Notes under the pieces: model-generated
What the model saw: only the letters and a program-made list of their open reading frames with translations
Told to the model about the DNA's origin: nothing
The model's database searches: none
Part shown: positions 24,106-35,654 of the stretch, piece by piece
How positions within the stretch are numbered: the first letter of the stretch is position 1
Layout of the letters: each line of letters begins with the position of its first letter
Assembly: GCA_964017235.1 (NCBI GenBank)
Contig: OZ024931.1
Span: forward strand, 105,294,221 to 105,358,220
Direction of reading: 5' to 3'
DNA length: 64,000 bases
Source: Sabellastarte sp. h YS-2021
Lineage: Eukaryota; Annelida; Polychaeta; Sabellida; Sabellidae
Program-made: the position numbers and the translations under genes

Positions 24106-24608
24106 ATAACAGCAAAACTATTAAATTTACAGGATTTTTGTCAAATATGTTGTTCATGTACAGTTTTATGTACTGTGTAATGGCAAATTTTGAGACCTGT
24201 AGATCCATAGCTAATGGAGTAATAGCTACTTTGATTTTTGCGGAAAATGAAAAAGTCTTAATATTTCGAAAACTGTAAGAGATAGAGCGATTTTGAGTGA
24301 ATTTTTGACCCGCAGGGTAGTACATGAGTATACTATGCAAAAGGGAAAAAATTCAATTTTCGCCACTTTTGGCGGCTATCTTGGATTTTTAGCAGAAAAT
24401 AAACATTGAAAATATCTTCAAAATGGTAACAGACAGAGCGATATCAAGCGAATTTTTGACCCATGGGGTAGTACAACAGTATTCTGTGCCTAGGGGAAAA
24501 ATGTCATCTTGGATTTTAGCGGAAGATGAAAAATTGTGAATATCTCGGAAAAGGTATTTCCTCCTCTTTAATGCTCGGCGGGAGATACACACCACGGTAG
24601 TGGTCTTG
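24106..24608 (+). mobile_element. 3' fragment of a TCTCCCGCC-family element
   Basis: Diverged units (AAATATGTTGTTCATGTAC; GATAGAGCGATTTTGAG; TTGACCC(G/A)(C/T)(A/G)GGG) end with the family 3' signature: CTCGGCGGGAGAT (24572-24584), hairpin ACCAC-ggta-GTGGT, then CTTG at 24608, followed by TT. The 5' part is missing or fused to the neighbouring fragments. Confidence 0.65.
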
Positions 24609-25249
24609 TTAAAGATGAAAATAGGGACATTCTTACTTTCTTTCCACCTTGGAGTTCCAATACAAGCACAGTCATGGCCATTTTGAAGTAAAAATGAGGG
24701 TTTTCAGCTCCCAACTAACTTACTGTTTAATGACATCAGTTCAACTTGACACATTGATTAAGTTTAAGGAAGACTTCTAATGACTTTTTATTTAACATTC
24801 CTGTATTTAAGAGACTTTGGCCAACTTAACATAATTAAGCGTCCCTGAAAAGGGCGCTTATTTGGTTTTGCGTCAGTTTCCTCGCCGCCACCGCTGCATT
24901 ATGGTCTCCCTTGAATATCTCCCTTATTATTGGAAGCTTTTTAACCATATTTGGCAGTTATATACCTTAGGCGTGGGAAAATTTTTCCACATGCTTAAAT
25001 TTGACCTTTCATATTTATCAAGGTCACATGATCAAAAAATAGTTTTTTCGGGTACACCCGCCCGTCATCGCAGTTCAGGAAAATCTACTGACCGCAGAGG
25101 CTTGTAACTTCATACATGTGTTCATACTATCAAAAACACGAGCTGATTAGATATTGGGAGCAATCCGATGAAAATTGACCGATTTATGGGCGATTTTCTC
25201 ACAGGTACCAATCAGAAAGCTTAAAATTCATGTGAACCCCCCTATTATC

Positions 25250-25560
25250 TTCTTAAGTATTGCATTTAGAGCCATAAAATGTATTGGGAGGTAGTAGGAA
25301 ACCATATGTGGAGAGTCTAGAAAGCAAGTCAAATTTCCCCTCCGACCCCCCCTGTAGGGCTCAAACTGGGGTCATAAAATAGCCAATTTCGTCTTTTTCC
25401 CTTATATCTCCTTTATTCTTGCTTCTACAGCTTTAGAATCTATTAAGAGGTATTGGGAAACCATATGTGAAGAGTCAAGATAGCAGGTCAGATTTACCCC
25501 CAGACCCCGCCCCCCCCCCCATGGGTCAAACTGGGGTCATAAAATAGCCGATTTTGTGTT
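25250..25560. repeat. About 158-bp tandem units
   Basis: Two units with ATGTATTGGGAGG(T)/GTATTAAGAGGTATTGGG, AAACCATATGTG(A/G)AGAG and TCAAACTGGGGTCATAAA; C-rich stretch 25508-25520. Interrupted at 25563 and continued at 30729. Confidence 0.8.
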
Positions 25561-25959
25561 TTTATGTCAGCTGACTTTTTAGTCAGCTGGCATTATGTCG
25601 TCACTCTGCGGCGTGGGCGTACGCGTACGCGTCTGCGTGAACAACTTCTCCTCCAAAACTACAAGGCCTAGAGACGTGCTGTTTTTTTTAGAAGATACCT
25701 TATCTATCGAGGATGAAAAATTGTTCAAGGCATGCAAATCTGTCTGTTCGTCTGTTTGCTAGAGACATTACAAGGGGGGTACCCCCACCAAAAGTGTGAA
25801 AATTTCAACACTTAATCACAATTTTCTCAGTGACTATTGCAGGGATTTCTCTCATATCTTGCATATATGTACTAGGCCACAGGTAGATTCTCTTGTGTGA
25901 GTATGAGACCTGGATCTGTCTTACTTTTTTTTTAATAAATTTTTTTAATAATTTTTAAT

Positions 25960-28900
25960 GCATTAACATTCATGAAATCATGCACAAAATCATTTATAAC
26001 TTGAAAACTGTTGCATCTAGAGCATTTTGTTAAAATATGTTATTCAGCTACTTTTTTCATAGCTACAATATGGTGAGTAAGTTGGGTGCCTGTCTCAATA
26101 GCTAAGTGAGTAATAGCTACTTTTGGGCTTTTCAGTAACTTCCATCATGAGTAGAATCACTTGTAACTTAAAAACTATTGCATTTAGAGAATTTCGTATA
26201 AATATGTTATTCAGCTACTTTTGGGTCAGCTATAACATAGTAAAATTTTAGACCTGTAGCTCATGGCATAGCTGAGTAATAGCTACTTTTACGTTATCAC
26301 TGTTGAGTAAATCGCTTATAACTTCAAAACTATTGCATTTAGAGAATTTCGTATAAATATGTTATTCAGCTACTTTTGGGTCAGCTATAACATAGTAAAA
26401 TTTCAGACCTGTAGCTCATGGCATAGCTGAGTAATAGCTACTTTTAGGTTATCACTGTTGAGTAAATGGCTTATAACTTGGAAACTATTGCATTTAGAGT
26501 ATTTTGTTTCAATATGTTATTCACCTATTTTGGGATCAGCTAAAACATAGTGAAGTTTCAGATCTGTGGCTCATTGCATAGCTGAGTAATAGCTACTTTG
26601 AAGTTCTCACTATTGAGTAAATCAGTTGTAATTGGAAAACTATTGCATTTAGAGAATTTTGTATAAATATGTTATTCAGCTACTTTTGGGTCAGCTATAA
26701 CATAGTAAAATTTCAGACCTGTAGCTCATGGCATAGCTGAGTAATAGCTACTTTTAGGTCATCACTATTGAGTAAATCAGTTGTAACTTGAAAACTATTG
26801 CATTTACAATATTTTGCTTAAATATGTTGTTCACCTACTTTTGGGTCAGCTATAACATAGTAAAATTTCAGACCTGTAGCTCATGGCATAGCTGAGTAAT
26901 AGCTACTTTTAGGTCATCACTATTGAGTAAATCAGTTGTAACTTGAAAACTATTGCATTTACAGTATTTTGCTTAAATATGTTGTTCACCTACTTTTGGG
27001 TCAGCTATAACATAGTGAAATTTCAGACCTGTAGCTCATTGCATAGCTGAGTAATAACTACTTTGAGGTTCTCACTATTGAGTAAATCAGTTGTAATTGC
27101 AAAACTATTGCATTTAGAGAATTTAGTATAAATATGTTATTCAGCTACTTTTGGGTCAGCTATAACATAGTAAAATTTCAGACCTGTAGCTCATGGCATA
27201 GCTGAGTAATAGCTACTTTTAGGTTATCACTGTTGAGTAAATGGCTTATAACTTGGAAACTATTGCATTTAGAGTATTTTGTTTCAATATGTTATTCACC
27301 TATTTTGGGATCAGCTAAAACATAGTGAAGTTTCAGATCTGTGGCTCATTGCATAGCTGAGTAATAGCTACTTTGAAGTTCTCACTATTGAGTAAATCAG
27401 TTGTAATTGGAAAACTATTGCATTTAGAGAATTTCGTATAAATATGTTATTCAGCTACTTTGGGGTCAGCTATAACATAGTAAAATTTCAGACCTGTAGC
27501 TCATGGCATAGCTGAGTAATAGCTACTTTTAGGTCATCCCTATTGAGTAAATCAGTTGTAACTTGAAAACTATTGCATTTACAATATTTTGCTTAAATAT
27601 GTTGTTCACCTACTTTTGGGTCAGCTATAACATAGTAAAATTTCAGACCTGTAGCTCATGGCATAGCTGAGTAATAGCTACTTTTAGGTCATCACTATTG
27701 AGTAAATCAGTTGTAACTTGAAAACTATTGCATTTACAGTATTTTGCTTAAATATGTTGTTCACCTACTTTTGGGTCAGCTATAACATAGTGAAATTTCA
27801 GACCTGTAGCTCATTGCATAGCTGAGTAATAACTACTTTGAGGTTCTCACTATTGAGTAAATCAGTTGTAATTGCAAAACTATTGCATTTAGAGAATTTA
27901 GTATAAATATGTTATTCAGCTACATTTGGGTCAACTATAACATAGTAAAATTTCAGACCTGTAGCTCATGGCATAGCTGAGTAATAGCTACTTTTAGGTC
28001 ATCACTATTGAGTAAATCAGTTGTAACTTGAAAACTATTGCATTTAGAGTATTTTGCTTAAATATGTTGTTCACCTACTTTTGGGTCAGCTATAACATAG
28101 TAAAATTTCAGACCTGTAGCTCATGGCATAGCTGAGTAATAGCTACTTTTAGGTTATCACTGTTGAGTAAATCACTTATAACTTGGAAATTATTGCATTT
28201 AGAGTATTTTGTTTCAATATGTTATTCACCTATTTTGGGGTCAGCTATAACATAGTGAAGTTCCAGACCTGTGACTCATTGCATAGCTGAGTAATAGCTA
28301 CTTTGAAGTTCTCAATGTTGAGTAAATCACTTGTAATTTGAAAACTATTGCATTTAGAGAATTTAGTATAAATATGTTATTCAGCTACTTTTGGGTCAGC
28401 TATAACATAGTAAAATTTCAGACCTGTAGCTCATGGCATAGCTGAGTAATAGCTACTTTTAGGTTATCACTGTTGAGTAAATCACTTATAACTTGAAAAC
28501 TATTGCATTTAGAGTATTTTGTTGCAATATGTTATTCACCTATTTTGGGGTCAGCTATAACATAGTGAAGTTCCAGACCTGTGGCTCATTGCATAGCTGA
28601 GTAATAGCTACTTTGAAGTTCTCACTGTTGAGTAAATCAGTTGTAATTGGAAAACTATTGCCTTTACAGAAATTTGTGCAAATATGTTATTCAGCTACTT
28701 TTGGGTCAGCTATAACATAGTGAAATTACAGACCTGTAGCTCATGGCACAACTGAGCAATAGCTATTCTCAGGCACTGACTGTTGAGTAAATCAGCTATA
28801 ACTTGAAAAATATTGCATTTGGAGTATTTTGTTAAAATATATTGTTCACCTACTTTTGGGTTAGCTATAACATAGTGAAATTACAGACCTATAGCTCATG

Positions 28901-29260
28901 GCATAGCGGAGCAATAGCTATTTTCTGGTTCTCACTATTGAGTAGATCAGTTGTAACTTGAAAACTATTGCATTTACAGTATTTTGCTTAAATATGTTGT
29001 TCAGCTACTTTTAGGTCAGCTATAACAGAGCAAAAATTCAGACATGTAGTTCATTGCATAGCTGAGTAATAGTTACTTTGAGGTTCTCACTCTTGAGTAA
29101 ATCAGTTGTAACTTGAAAATTATTACATTTAGAGTATTTTGTTAAATATGTTATTCACAGACGTTTTGGTCAGCTATAACATAGTGAAATTGCAGACCTC
29201 TATGTCATGGGATAGCTGAGCAATAGCTTCTTTCAGGTTCTCACTGTTGAGTAAATCATT
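25960..29260. repeat. 155-bp tandem array (about 21 units) with a 775-bp higher-order repeat
   Basis: GCTGAGTAATAGCTAC recurs at 155 bp (28441 and 28596, for example). A block of five units is itself repeated: GGCTTATAACTTGGAAAC occurs at 26468 and 27243, 775 bp apart, with shared private variants (GGATCAGCTAAAACATAG, TTCAGATCTGTGGCTC). Units are less diverged than in other 155 bp arrays in the window. Confidence 0.9.
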
Positions 29261-29264
29261 GTAT

Positions 29265-30430
29265 CCAACCTGTAGGAAATCATGGGCTGGGAATCTGTTA
29301 ATATGGTCCGATTTGACCTTGGAACCCTCCTTCAAGGTCAAATGAGGATAGCCAAACATAAAAGTGCTTATAACTTGCTTATTATTGGTCCCAGAGGTTG
29401 GAATGAAAACCAACCTATAGAAAATCATGAGCTGAGAATTTTTTGGTGTGGTCGGATTTAAGGCTGTGATAGGTTACCCGGTTACCCGAAAACGGTCCGA
29501 ATTCCTTATGAAACCGGTTACAAACTGGCGAAGCGGGTAACCGAAAATATATTAAATATAGCGTAAATCAATGAAATATTCAGCTAAACCTTAGTATTCT
29601 GTCAGATTTCTTTAATTACTGTTAGTTTTTGACGTAATTTTCCTTATTTATACAGATATTTAACCTTATTTTTCGTAACGTTTTGTTTACATCATCCGCC
29701 ATGTTTGCTTCTCTGTCACTTCCACTGGGTGAGAACTAAAACACGGTTACCCGAATTCGGATCGATTCTTTCGAGGCGAATATCCGGTGTCGTTTTTCTA
29801 ATGAAGTCACAGTCTTAGTCGGATTTCACCATGGACCCCTCCTTCAAGGTCAAATGAGGATAGCCAAACTTAAAAGTGCTTATAACTCACTTATTATTGG
29901 TCCTAGAGGTTTCGAATGGAAAACCAACCTATAGAAAATCATGGGCTGGGAATCTTTTGGTGTGGTCGGATTTGACCTTAGACCCCTCCTTCCAGGTCAA
30001 ACGAAGATAGCCAAACTTAAAGTGCTTTTTACTCGCGTATTATTGGTCTTGGAGGTTTGGGATGGTAAACCAACATATAGGAAATCATGGGCTGGGATTC
30101 TTTTGGTGTGGTCAGATTTGACCTGGGACCCCTCCTTCAAGGGCAGTTGAGGATAGCCAAACTTACAATTGCTTAGAACTCGCTTATTATTGGTCCTACA
30201 AGTTTGGGATGGTAAACAAGCTACAGGAAATCATGGGCTGGGAATTTTTTTGTGTGGTCGGATTTGACCTTGGATCCCCTCCTTCAAGGTCAAACAAGGA
30301 TAGCCAAACTTAAAAAGTGCCTATGACTCACTTATTATTGGTCCGAGAGGTTTGGGATGGTAAACCATCCTAAATTCTTTGGCTGGGAATCTTTTGGTAT
30401 GGTCAGATTTGACCTTTGGACCCCTTCTTC
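29265..30430. repeat. About 145-bp tandem array
   Basis: Units with AAATCATGGGCTGGGAATC, GGTGTGGTCGGATTTGACC, CCCCTCCTTCAAGGTCAAA, GATAGCCAAACTTAAAAG and TTATTGGTCC; spacing 140-146 bp (29937, 30083, 30223). Split by the MITE at 29459-29817. A reverse-strand relative lies at 62640-63250. Confidence 0.85.
29459..29817. mobile_element. hAT-type MITE
   Basis: 359 bp between a perfect 8 bp duplication GTCGGATT (29451-29458 and 29818-29825). Ends are TAAGGCTGTGATAGG and, in complement, TAAGACTGTGACTTC. The interior has GGTTACCCG repeats near both ends. No transposase. Inserted in an about 145 bp unit, whose GTCGGATT word is the target. Confidence 0.9.
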
Positions 30431-30728
30431 ATGGTCGAACGAGGATATTGCATTTATAGTATTTCTTTAAATATTTTTAACCTACTTTTTACCCTTAAAC
30501 AATTACCTTGTTACTTTATTTCATAATACCATTTGCAGGGCACAACTTTTTTGTCCTTTTCTTCTGTCAGCTTCGAAATATCTTTCGAACATGCTGTTCA
30601 GTTACCATTTACTGTATTTCTGTACAGCCCTTTCCCTGATAATTATGCTTTCCTCTCATTATCACCATCACAAATCCAAAACATTCAGTCAGCTGACACA
30701 GTGCCCGTTCACGGGCACTCTCCTCTTG

Positions 30729-31830
30729 TTGCCTTATGTCGCCTTTATTCTTGCTTTTAGAATTTTACAATGTATTAAGATGTATTGGGAAACCGTATGT
30801 GAAGAGTCTAAATAGCCGGTCAGATTTACCCCCGGACCCTCCCTTATGGGTCAAACTGGGGTCATAAAATAGCCGATTTGGTGTTTTTGCCTTTTATCTC
30901 CTTTATTCTTGCTTTTACAGCTTTAGAATGTATTAAGAGGTATTGGGAAACCTTATGTGAAGAGTCTAGATAGCTGGTAAGATTTACCCCTCTGACCCCC
31001 CCCCCCCCCCCCCCCCCCCCTCCCCCCCTTATGGGTCAAACTGGGGTCATAAAATTGCCTATTTTGTGTTTTTGCCTTTTATCACTTTTATTCTTGCTTT
31101 TACAACTTTAGAATGTATTAAGAGGCTTTGGGAAACCATATGTGAAGAGTCTAGATAGCGGGTCAGATTTACCTCAGGATCCCCCCTTATGGGTCAAACT
31201 GGGGTCATAAAATAGCCGATTTTGTGTTTTGGCCTTTTATCTCCTTTATTCTTGCTTTTACAGCTTTAGAATGTATTAAGAGGTATTGGGAAACCATATG
31301 TGAAGAGTCTAGATAGCTGGTCAGATTTACCCCCTGATCCCCCCCCCCCTCCCCCCCATGGGTCAAACTGGGGTCATAAAATAGCCGATTTTGTGTTTTT
31401 GCCTTATATCTCCTTTATTCTTGCTTTTAGAGTTTTAGAATGTATTAAGAGGTATTGGAAACCTTATGTGATGAGTCTAGATAGCTGGTCAGATTTACCC
31501 CCGGATCACCCCTTATGGGTCAAACTGGGGTCATAAAATAGCCGATTTGGTGTTTTTGCCTTTTATCTTCTTTGTTCTTGCTTTTAGAGCTTTAGAATGT
31601 ATTAAGAGGTATTGGGAAACCTTATGTGAAGAGTCTAGATAGCCGGTCACATTTACCCCCTGACCCCCCCTTATGGATCAAACTGGGGTCATGAAATAGC
31701 CAATTTTGTGTTTTTCCCTTATATCTATTTCATTCTTGCTTTCAGAGGTTTACAATGTATTAAGAGGTATTGGGTAACCTTATGTGATGAGTGTAGATAG
31801 CAGGTCAGATTTACCCCCTGACCCTCCCTG
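30729..31830. repeat. About 158-bp tandem array, continued
   Basis: Seven units with CTTTAGAATGTATTAAGAGG at 30921, 31106, 31264 and onward; spacing 158-168 bp, 185 where a long C-run is included. Continues the array broken at 25563. Confidence 0.85.
30996..31028 (+). repeat. Poly-C tract (25 C, T, 7 C)
   Basis: Homopolymer expansion of the short C-run that each about 158 bp unit carries (compare 25508-25520 and 31338-31357). The complement is a long G-run able to form a G-quadruplex. The exact length is likely unreliable in sequencing. Confidence 0.9.
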
Positions 31831-31913
31831 AGATATAGAAGTAGTGAAACAGTACAAATATCGGGATACTTTCAAAGCAGTGTCAGTTATATTAAGGTCT
31901 AAATGAGTTTAAG

Positions 31914-32281
31914 TAGTGTTGTGGTTGAATGCGAATTTTAGAACCGGTTTCCGAAAGCGAAAATTCGGCGAAAAACCGGGTACGTTTGATTTATTAAACG
32001 CGAAGAAATAAGTTTTCAACCGCGTACATGAGCTTTAACTCGTATATAAATAAGAACCACAAGGGACTTTTTGAAGACTTTCGAGGACAAAATGTGTGAT
32101 ATATCAATAGAATATTATAATATACTGTGAAATATTTGTTGCAGATCAATACTTTGGTGAACTTAAGGTAAAATAATGAAATATGTGATGAAACCGGTTT
32201 TGGTTTGAAGAAAACGAAACGTAACCGGATCACTGTCTTTCGGTCGGCAAATAGGTTTCCGGTTTACCGTCTTCAACACTA
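31914..32281. mobile_element. hAT-type MITE
   Basis: 368 bp. Ends TAGTGTTGTGGTTGAATG and, in complement, TAGTGTTGAAGACGG. Flanking 8-mers AGTTTAAG and TTTTTAAG agree at six positions (31906-31913, 32282-32289). The interior has AACCGG(T)TTTCCG words near both ends. No coding sequence. Confidence 0.8.
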
Positions 32282-32399
32282 TTTTTAAGTAGAGAAAATA
32301 ACATGTAAGAGAAACAAAATGTATGCAGAGATGAAGTATTGAAACAAGACAATTCAATAGCAAGATGACAGCATTAATCAGTAAACTAAAAACTATGAT

Positions 32400-33143
32400 G
32401 CACACCTACAACCCCTAAGCAATGTCACTATCAACTATCAACTTCCTACACTTTATAGTTTCAGAGATATTGCCTGGACAAGATTTTATAGGTCAAGGTC
32501 ACTACGGCAAGGTCAAAGGTCAAATCAAGGTCACACCATGACATTGCACACCTACACCCCCTAACCAATGTCCCTATCAAGTATCAACTTCCTGCACCTA
32601 ACAGTTTCCGAGATGAAGCCCGGACAATATTTTATAGGTCAAGGTCATTACGGCAAGGTTAAAGGTCAAATCAAGGTCAGACCATGACGTTGCACACCTA
32701 CACCCCAATCAATATCCCTACCAAGTATCAACTTCCTACACCTTACAGTTTCTGAGATATAGCCCAGACAACATTTTATAGGTCAAGGTCACTATGGCAA
32801 GGTCAAAGGTCAAATCAAGGTCAGACCATGACGCTGCACACCTACACCCCCTAAGCAATATCCCTACCAAGTGTCAACTTCCTACACCTTACGGTTTCTG
32901 AGATATAGCCTGGACAAGATTTTATAGGTCAAGGCCACTACGGCAAGGTCAAAGGTCAAATCAAGGTCACACCATGACGTTGCACACCTACACCCCCTAA
33001 CCAATGTCCCTACTAAGTATCAACTACCTACACCTTACAGTTTCTGAGATACAGACCGGACAAACTTTTCCTGCCGCCTGTCCGCCCATCCGGACACCAT
33101 GGGTGAAAACAATACCCCGACAGCCCTTAAGGACTGTGGGGTA
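32400..33143 (-). mobile_element. TACCCC-family element, minus strand, 3' end not found
   Basis: Read on the minus strand, the 5' end at 33143 is TACCCCACAGTCC-ttaa-GGGCTGTCGGGGTA, then a leader TTGTTTTCACCCAT. It is followed by about four units of 145 bp (read on +, GCACACCTACACCCC, CTATCAAC/ACCAAGTATCAACTTCC, TAGGTCAAGGTCA). Same family and order as the + strand copy at 59993-61914. The 3' hairpin expected left of about 32400 was not found. Confidence 0.65.
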
Positions 33144-33179
33144 AAAATGAGGTATTTATCATGCAGTGATGTGGTTATT

Positions 33180-35654
33180 GTATCCCCGGACGAAAGTCGG
33201 GGATACTTAGGATTCAGTACGGTCACGCTGCTGCCGCCGCCGCAGAGATTTCCTTTTGGACGCGATAACTTAAAAAATATTTTAGTTAGAACTTTCAAAT
33301 TTGGTATGTGGGTATATATGGGCAATGTCACGAACGCTATTGTTTTTTTACCTTGACCTTCAATCTCAAGGTCACTGGTGGCCTCTTAAAGGTCAGATTT
33401 TGGCCATTTTTGCACTTTTTGGCCCAGTTCTCATATACAGAAAGTCAGATCATCCTATGGCTGGTATATATAATACATATATATGTCCTCTGTAAGCATG
33501 CAGAAATTTGACCTTGAAGCTCTTCATTGAAGGTCATCTACTGACCGCCAAAGTACCTGTCCGAGGGTCATTTTTGGCCTTTTTGGAGATATTTTCACAC
33601 TTAATGCTGACTATATTGCATGGAAACTATTGAAAATGGCTTTGGAGGTTGAGTACATGATGGACTTCTACCATCCAGGCTTACTGGTTACAGATCTTCA
33701 TTTAAGGTCATCCACTGACCACCAAAGTACCTGACCAAGGGTCATTTTTGGCAAATTTGGAGATATTTTCACACTTAATGCTGACTATATTGCATGGAAA
33801 CTATTGAAAATGGCTTTGGAGGTTGACTACATGATGGAGTACCAGCATCCAGGCTTACCGGTTACAGATCTTCATTTAAGGTCATCCACTGACCGCCAAA
33901 GTACCTGACCGAGGGTCATTTTTGGCCCTCTATTTGTTTGTTTGTTTGTGAACAAGATAACTCAAAAACTGACAGATGGATTTTGATAGAATTTTCAGGA
34001 TATGTCCAAAATGGTAAAAGGAAGATATGATTAAATTTTGGGAGTGATCCGGATCACTGTCTGGATCTTCTGGATCCATGAAATTTAATTTTTAAAGACA
34101 GATAACTCAAAAACTTATGGGTACATTTTGATGAAATTTTCAGGAAATGTCCTAATGGGACGAGGAACAAGTAATTAGATTTTGGGAGTGATCTGGATCA
34201 CTGTCTGGATCATCCGGATCCAGGCTGCCAGATGTGTTTGTGTACAATATAGCTCAAAAACTTAGGGATGGATTTTGATGAAATTTTCAGGATATGTCTG
34301 AAAAGGTAAAAGGATGAAATGGTTGAATTTTGGAAGTAATCCGGATCACTATATGGATCTTCTGGATCCATGAAATGTAATTTTTAAAGACAGATACCTC
34401 AAAAAGTTATGGATGGATTGTGATGACATTTTCAGCAAATGACCTAAATGGTACAAGGAACAAGTGATTACATTTTTGGAGTGATCTGGATCAGTGTCTG
34501 GATCATCTGGATGCAGGCTGCAACATAATTTTAGGATGAATTTTGATGATATTTTTAGGATAGAAGTGGTAAAAGGAAATGGTTCAATTTTGCGAGTGAT
34601 CTGGACCACTGTCTGGATCTTCTGGATCCATGAAATGTAATTTTTAAAGACAAATAGCTCAAAAAGTCATGTGTGGATTTTGATGAAATTTTCAGGAAAT
34701 GTCCTAAATGGGACAAGGAACAAGTGATTCGATTTTGGGAGTGATCTGGATCATCTGGATCCAGGCTGCCAGATGTGTTTGTGTACAAGATAAATCAAAA
34801 ACTTATAGACGGATTTTGATGAAATTTTCAGGATATGTCTGAAAAGGTAAAAGGATGAAATGATTGAATTTTGGAAGTGATCCGGATCACTATATGGATC
34901 TTCTGGATCCATGAAATGTAATTTTTAAAGACAGATACCGCAAAAAGTTATGGATGGATTGTTTCAGCAAATGGCCTAAATGGTACAAGGGACAAGTGAT
35001 TAAATTTTTGGAGTGATCTGGATCACTGTCTGGATCATCTGGATCCAGGCTGCCACATAATCTTGGGATGGACTTTGATATTTTTAGGATATGTTAGAAA
35101 TGGTAAAAGGAAGAAGTGGTAAAAGGAAGAAATGATTCAATTTTGCGAGTGATCTGGACCACTATCTGGATCTTCTGGATCCAAGAAATGTAATTTTTAA
35201 AGACAAATAGCTCAAAAAGTCATGGATGGATTTTTATGAAATTTTCAGGAAATGTCTTAAATGGGACAAAGAACAAGTGATTAGTTTTTGGGAGTAATCT
35301 GGATCACTGTCTGGATCATGTGGATCCAGGCTGCCACATGTGTTTGTGTACAAGATAAATCAAAAACTTGTGGACGGATTTTGATGAAATTTTTAGAATA
35401 TGTCTGAAAAGGTAAAAGGATGAAATGATTGAATTTTGGAAGTGATCCGGATCACTATATGGATCTTCTGGATCCATGAAATGTAATTTTTAAAGACAGA
35501 TATAAGTGAAAGAACTAGTGATTACCTTTTGGGAGTAATCTGGTACTATGGAGAATCCTGACCTGGTGCTCCAGGAAACAGGCTCAAGACCGACATATTC
35601 ACGCCTTAACTATGTCCCGTCCGGGGATACACTGCGTCGAGACGCAATCTCTAG
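33180..35654 (+). mobile_element. GTATCCCCG-family tandem-array element, copy B
   Basis: 5' hairpin GTATCCCCGGAC-gaaa-GTCGGGGATAC. A leader with gctgctgccgccgccgc is followed by two to three units of about 175 bp (33529-33920; AAGGTCATCCACTGACC, ATTGCATGGAAACTATTG), then a long array (33950-35510). The 3' end has CCGGGGATAC (35622-35631), a perfect hairpin TGCGTC-ga-GACGCA, then CTCTAG at 35654, followed by TTTA. Shares ends and hairpin plan with 14654-18879, but most of its array content is different. No coding sequence. Confidence 0.75.
33950..35510. repeat. GGATC-rich tandem array with an about 550-bp higher-order unit
   Basis: Basic units of about 140 bp with AACTCAAAAACTTATGG, TTTGATGAAATTTTCAGGA, and GTGATC(C/T)GGATCACTGTCTGG-type words. 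The phrase TGTGTTTGTGTACAA recurs at about 34236, 34776 and 35340, giving a four-unit higher-order period of 540-567 bp. Dense in GGATC/GATCC palindromes. Confidence 0.85.

Larger units (their letters stand above)
25564..30728 (+). mobile_element. GTCAGCTGAC-family tandem-array element, copy B
   Basis: The 5' hairpin is ATGTCAGCTGACT-tttt-AGTCAGCTGGCAT. The leader (cttctcctccaaaactac; tctgtctgttcgtctgtttg) is followed by 155 bp units (25960-29260), about 145 bp units (29265-30430) split by a hAT MITE, and a 3' tail. The 3' end has GTCAGCTGAC (30688-30697), a perfect hairpin GTGCCCG-ttca-CGGGCAC, then CTCTTG at 30728, followed by TTGCC. It interrupts the about 158 bp array: gtgttttt before and ttgccttatgtcgcc after, where intact units read gtgtttttgcctt. 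That leaves two extra T residues. No coding sequence. Confidence 0.8.
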
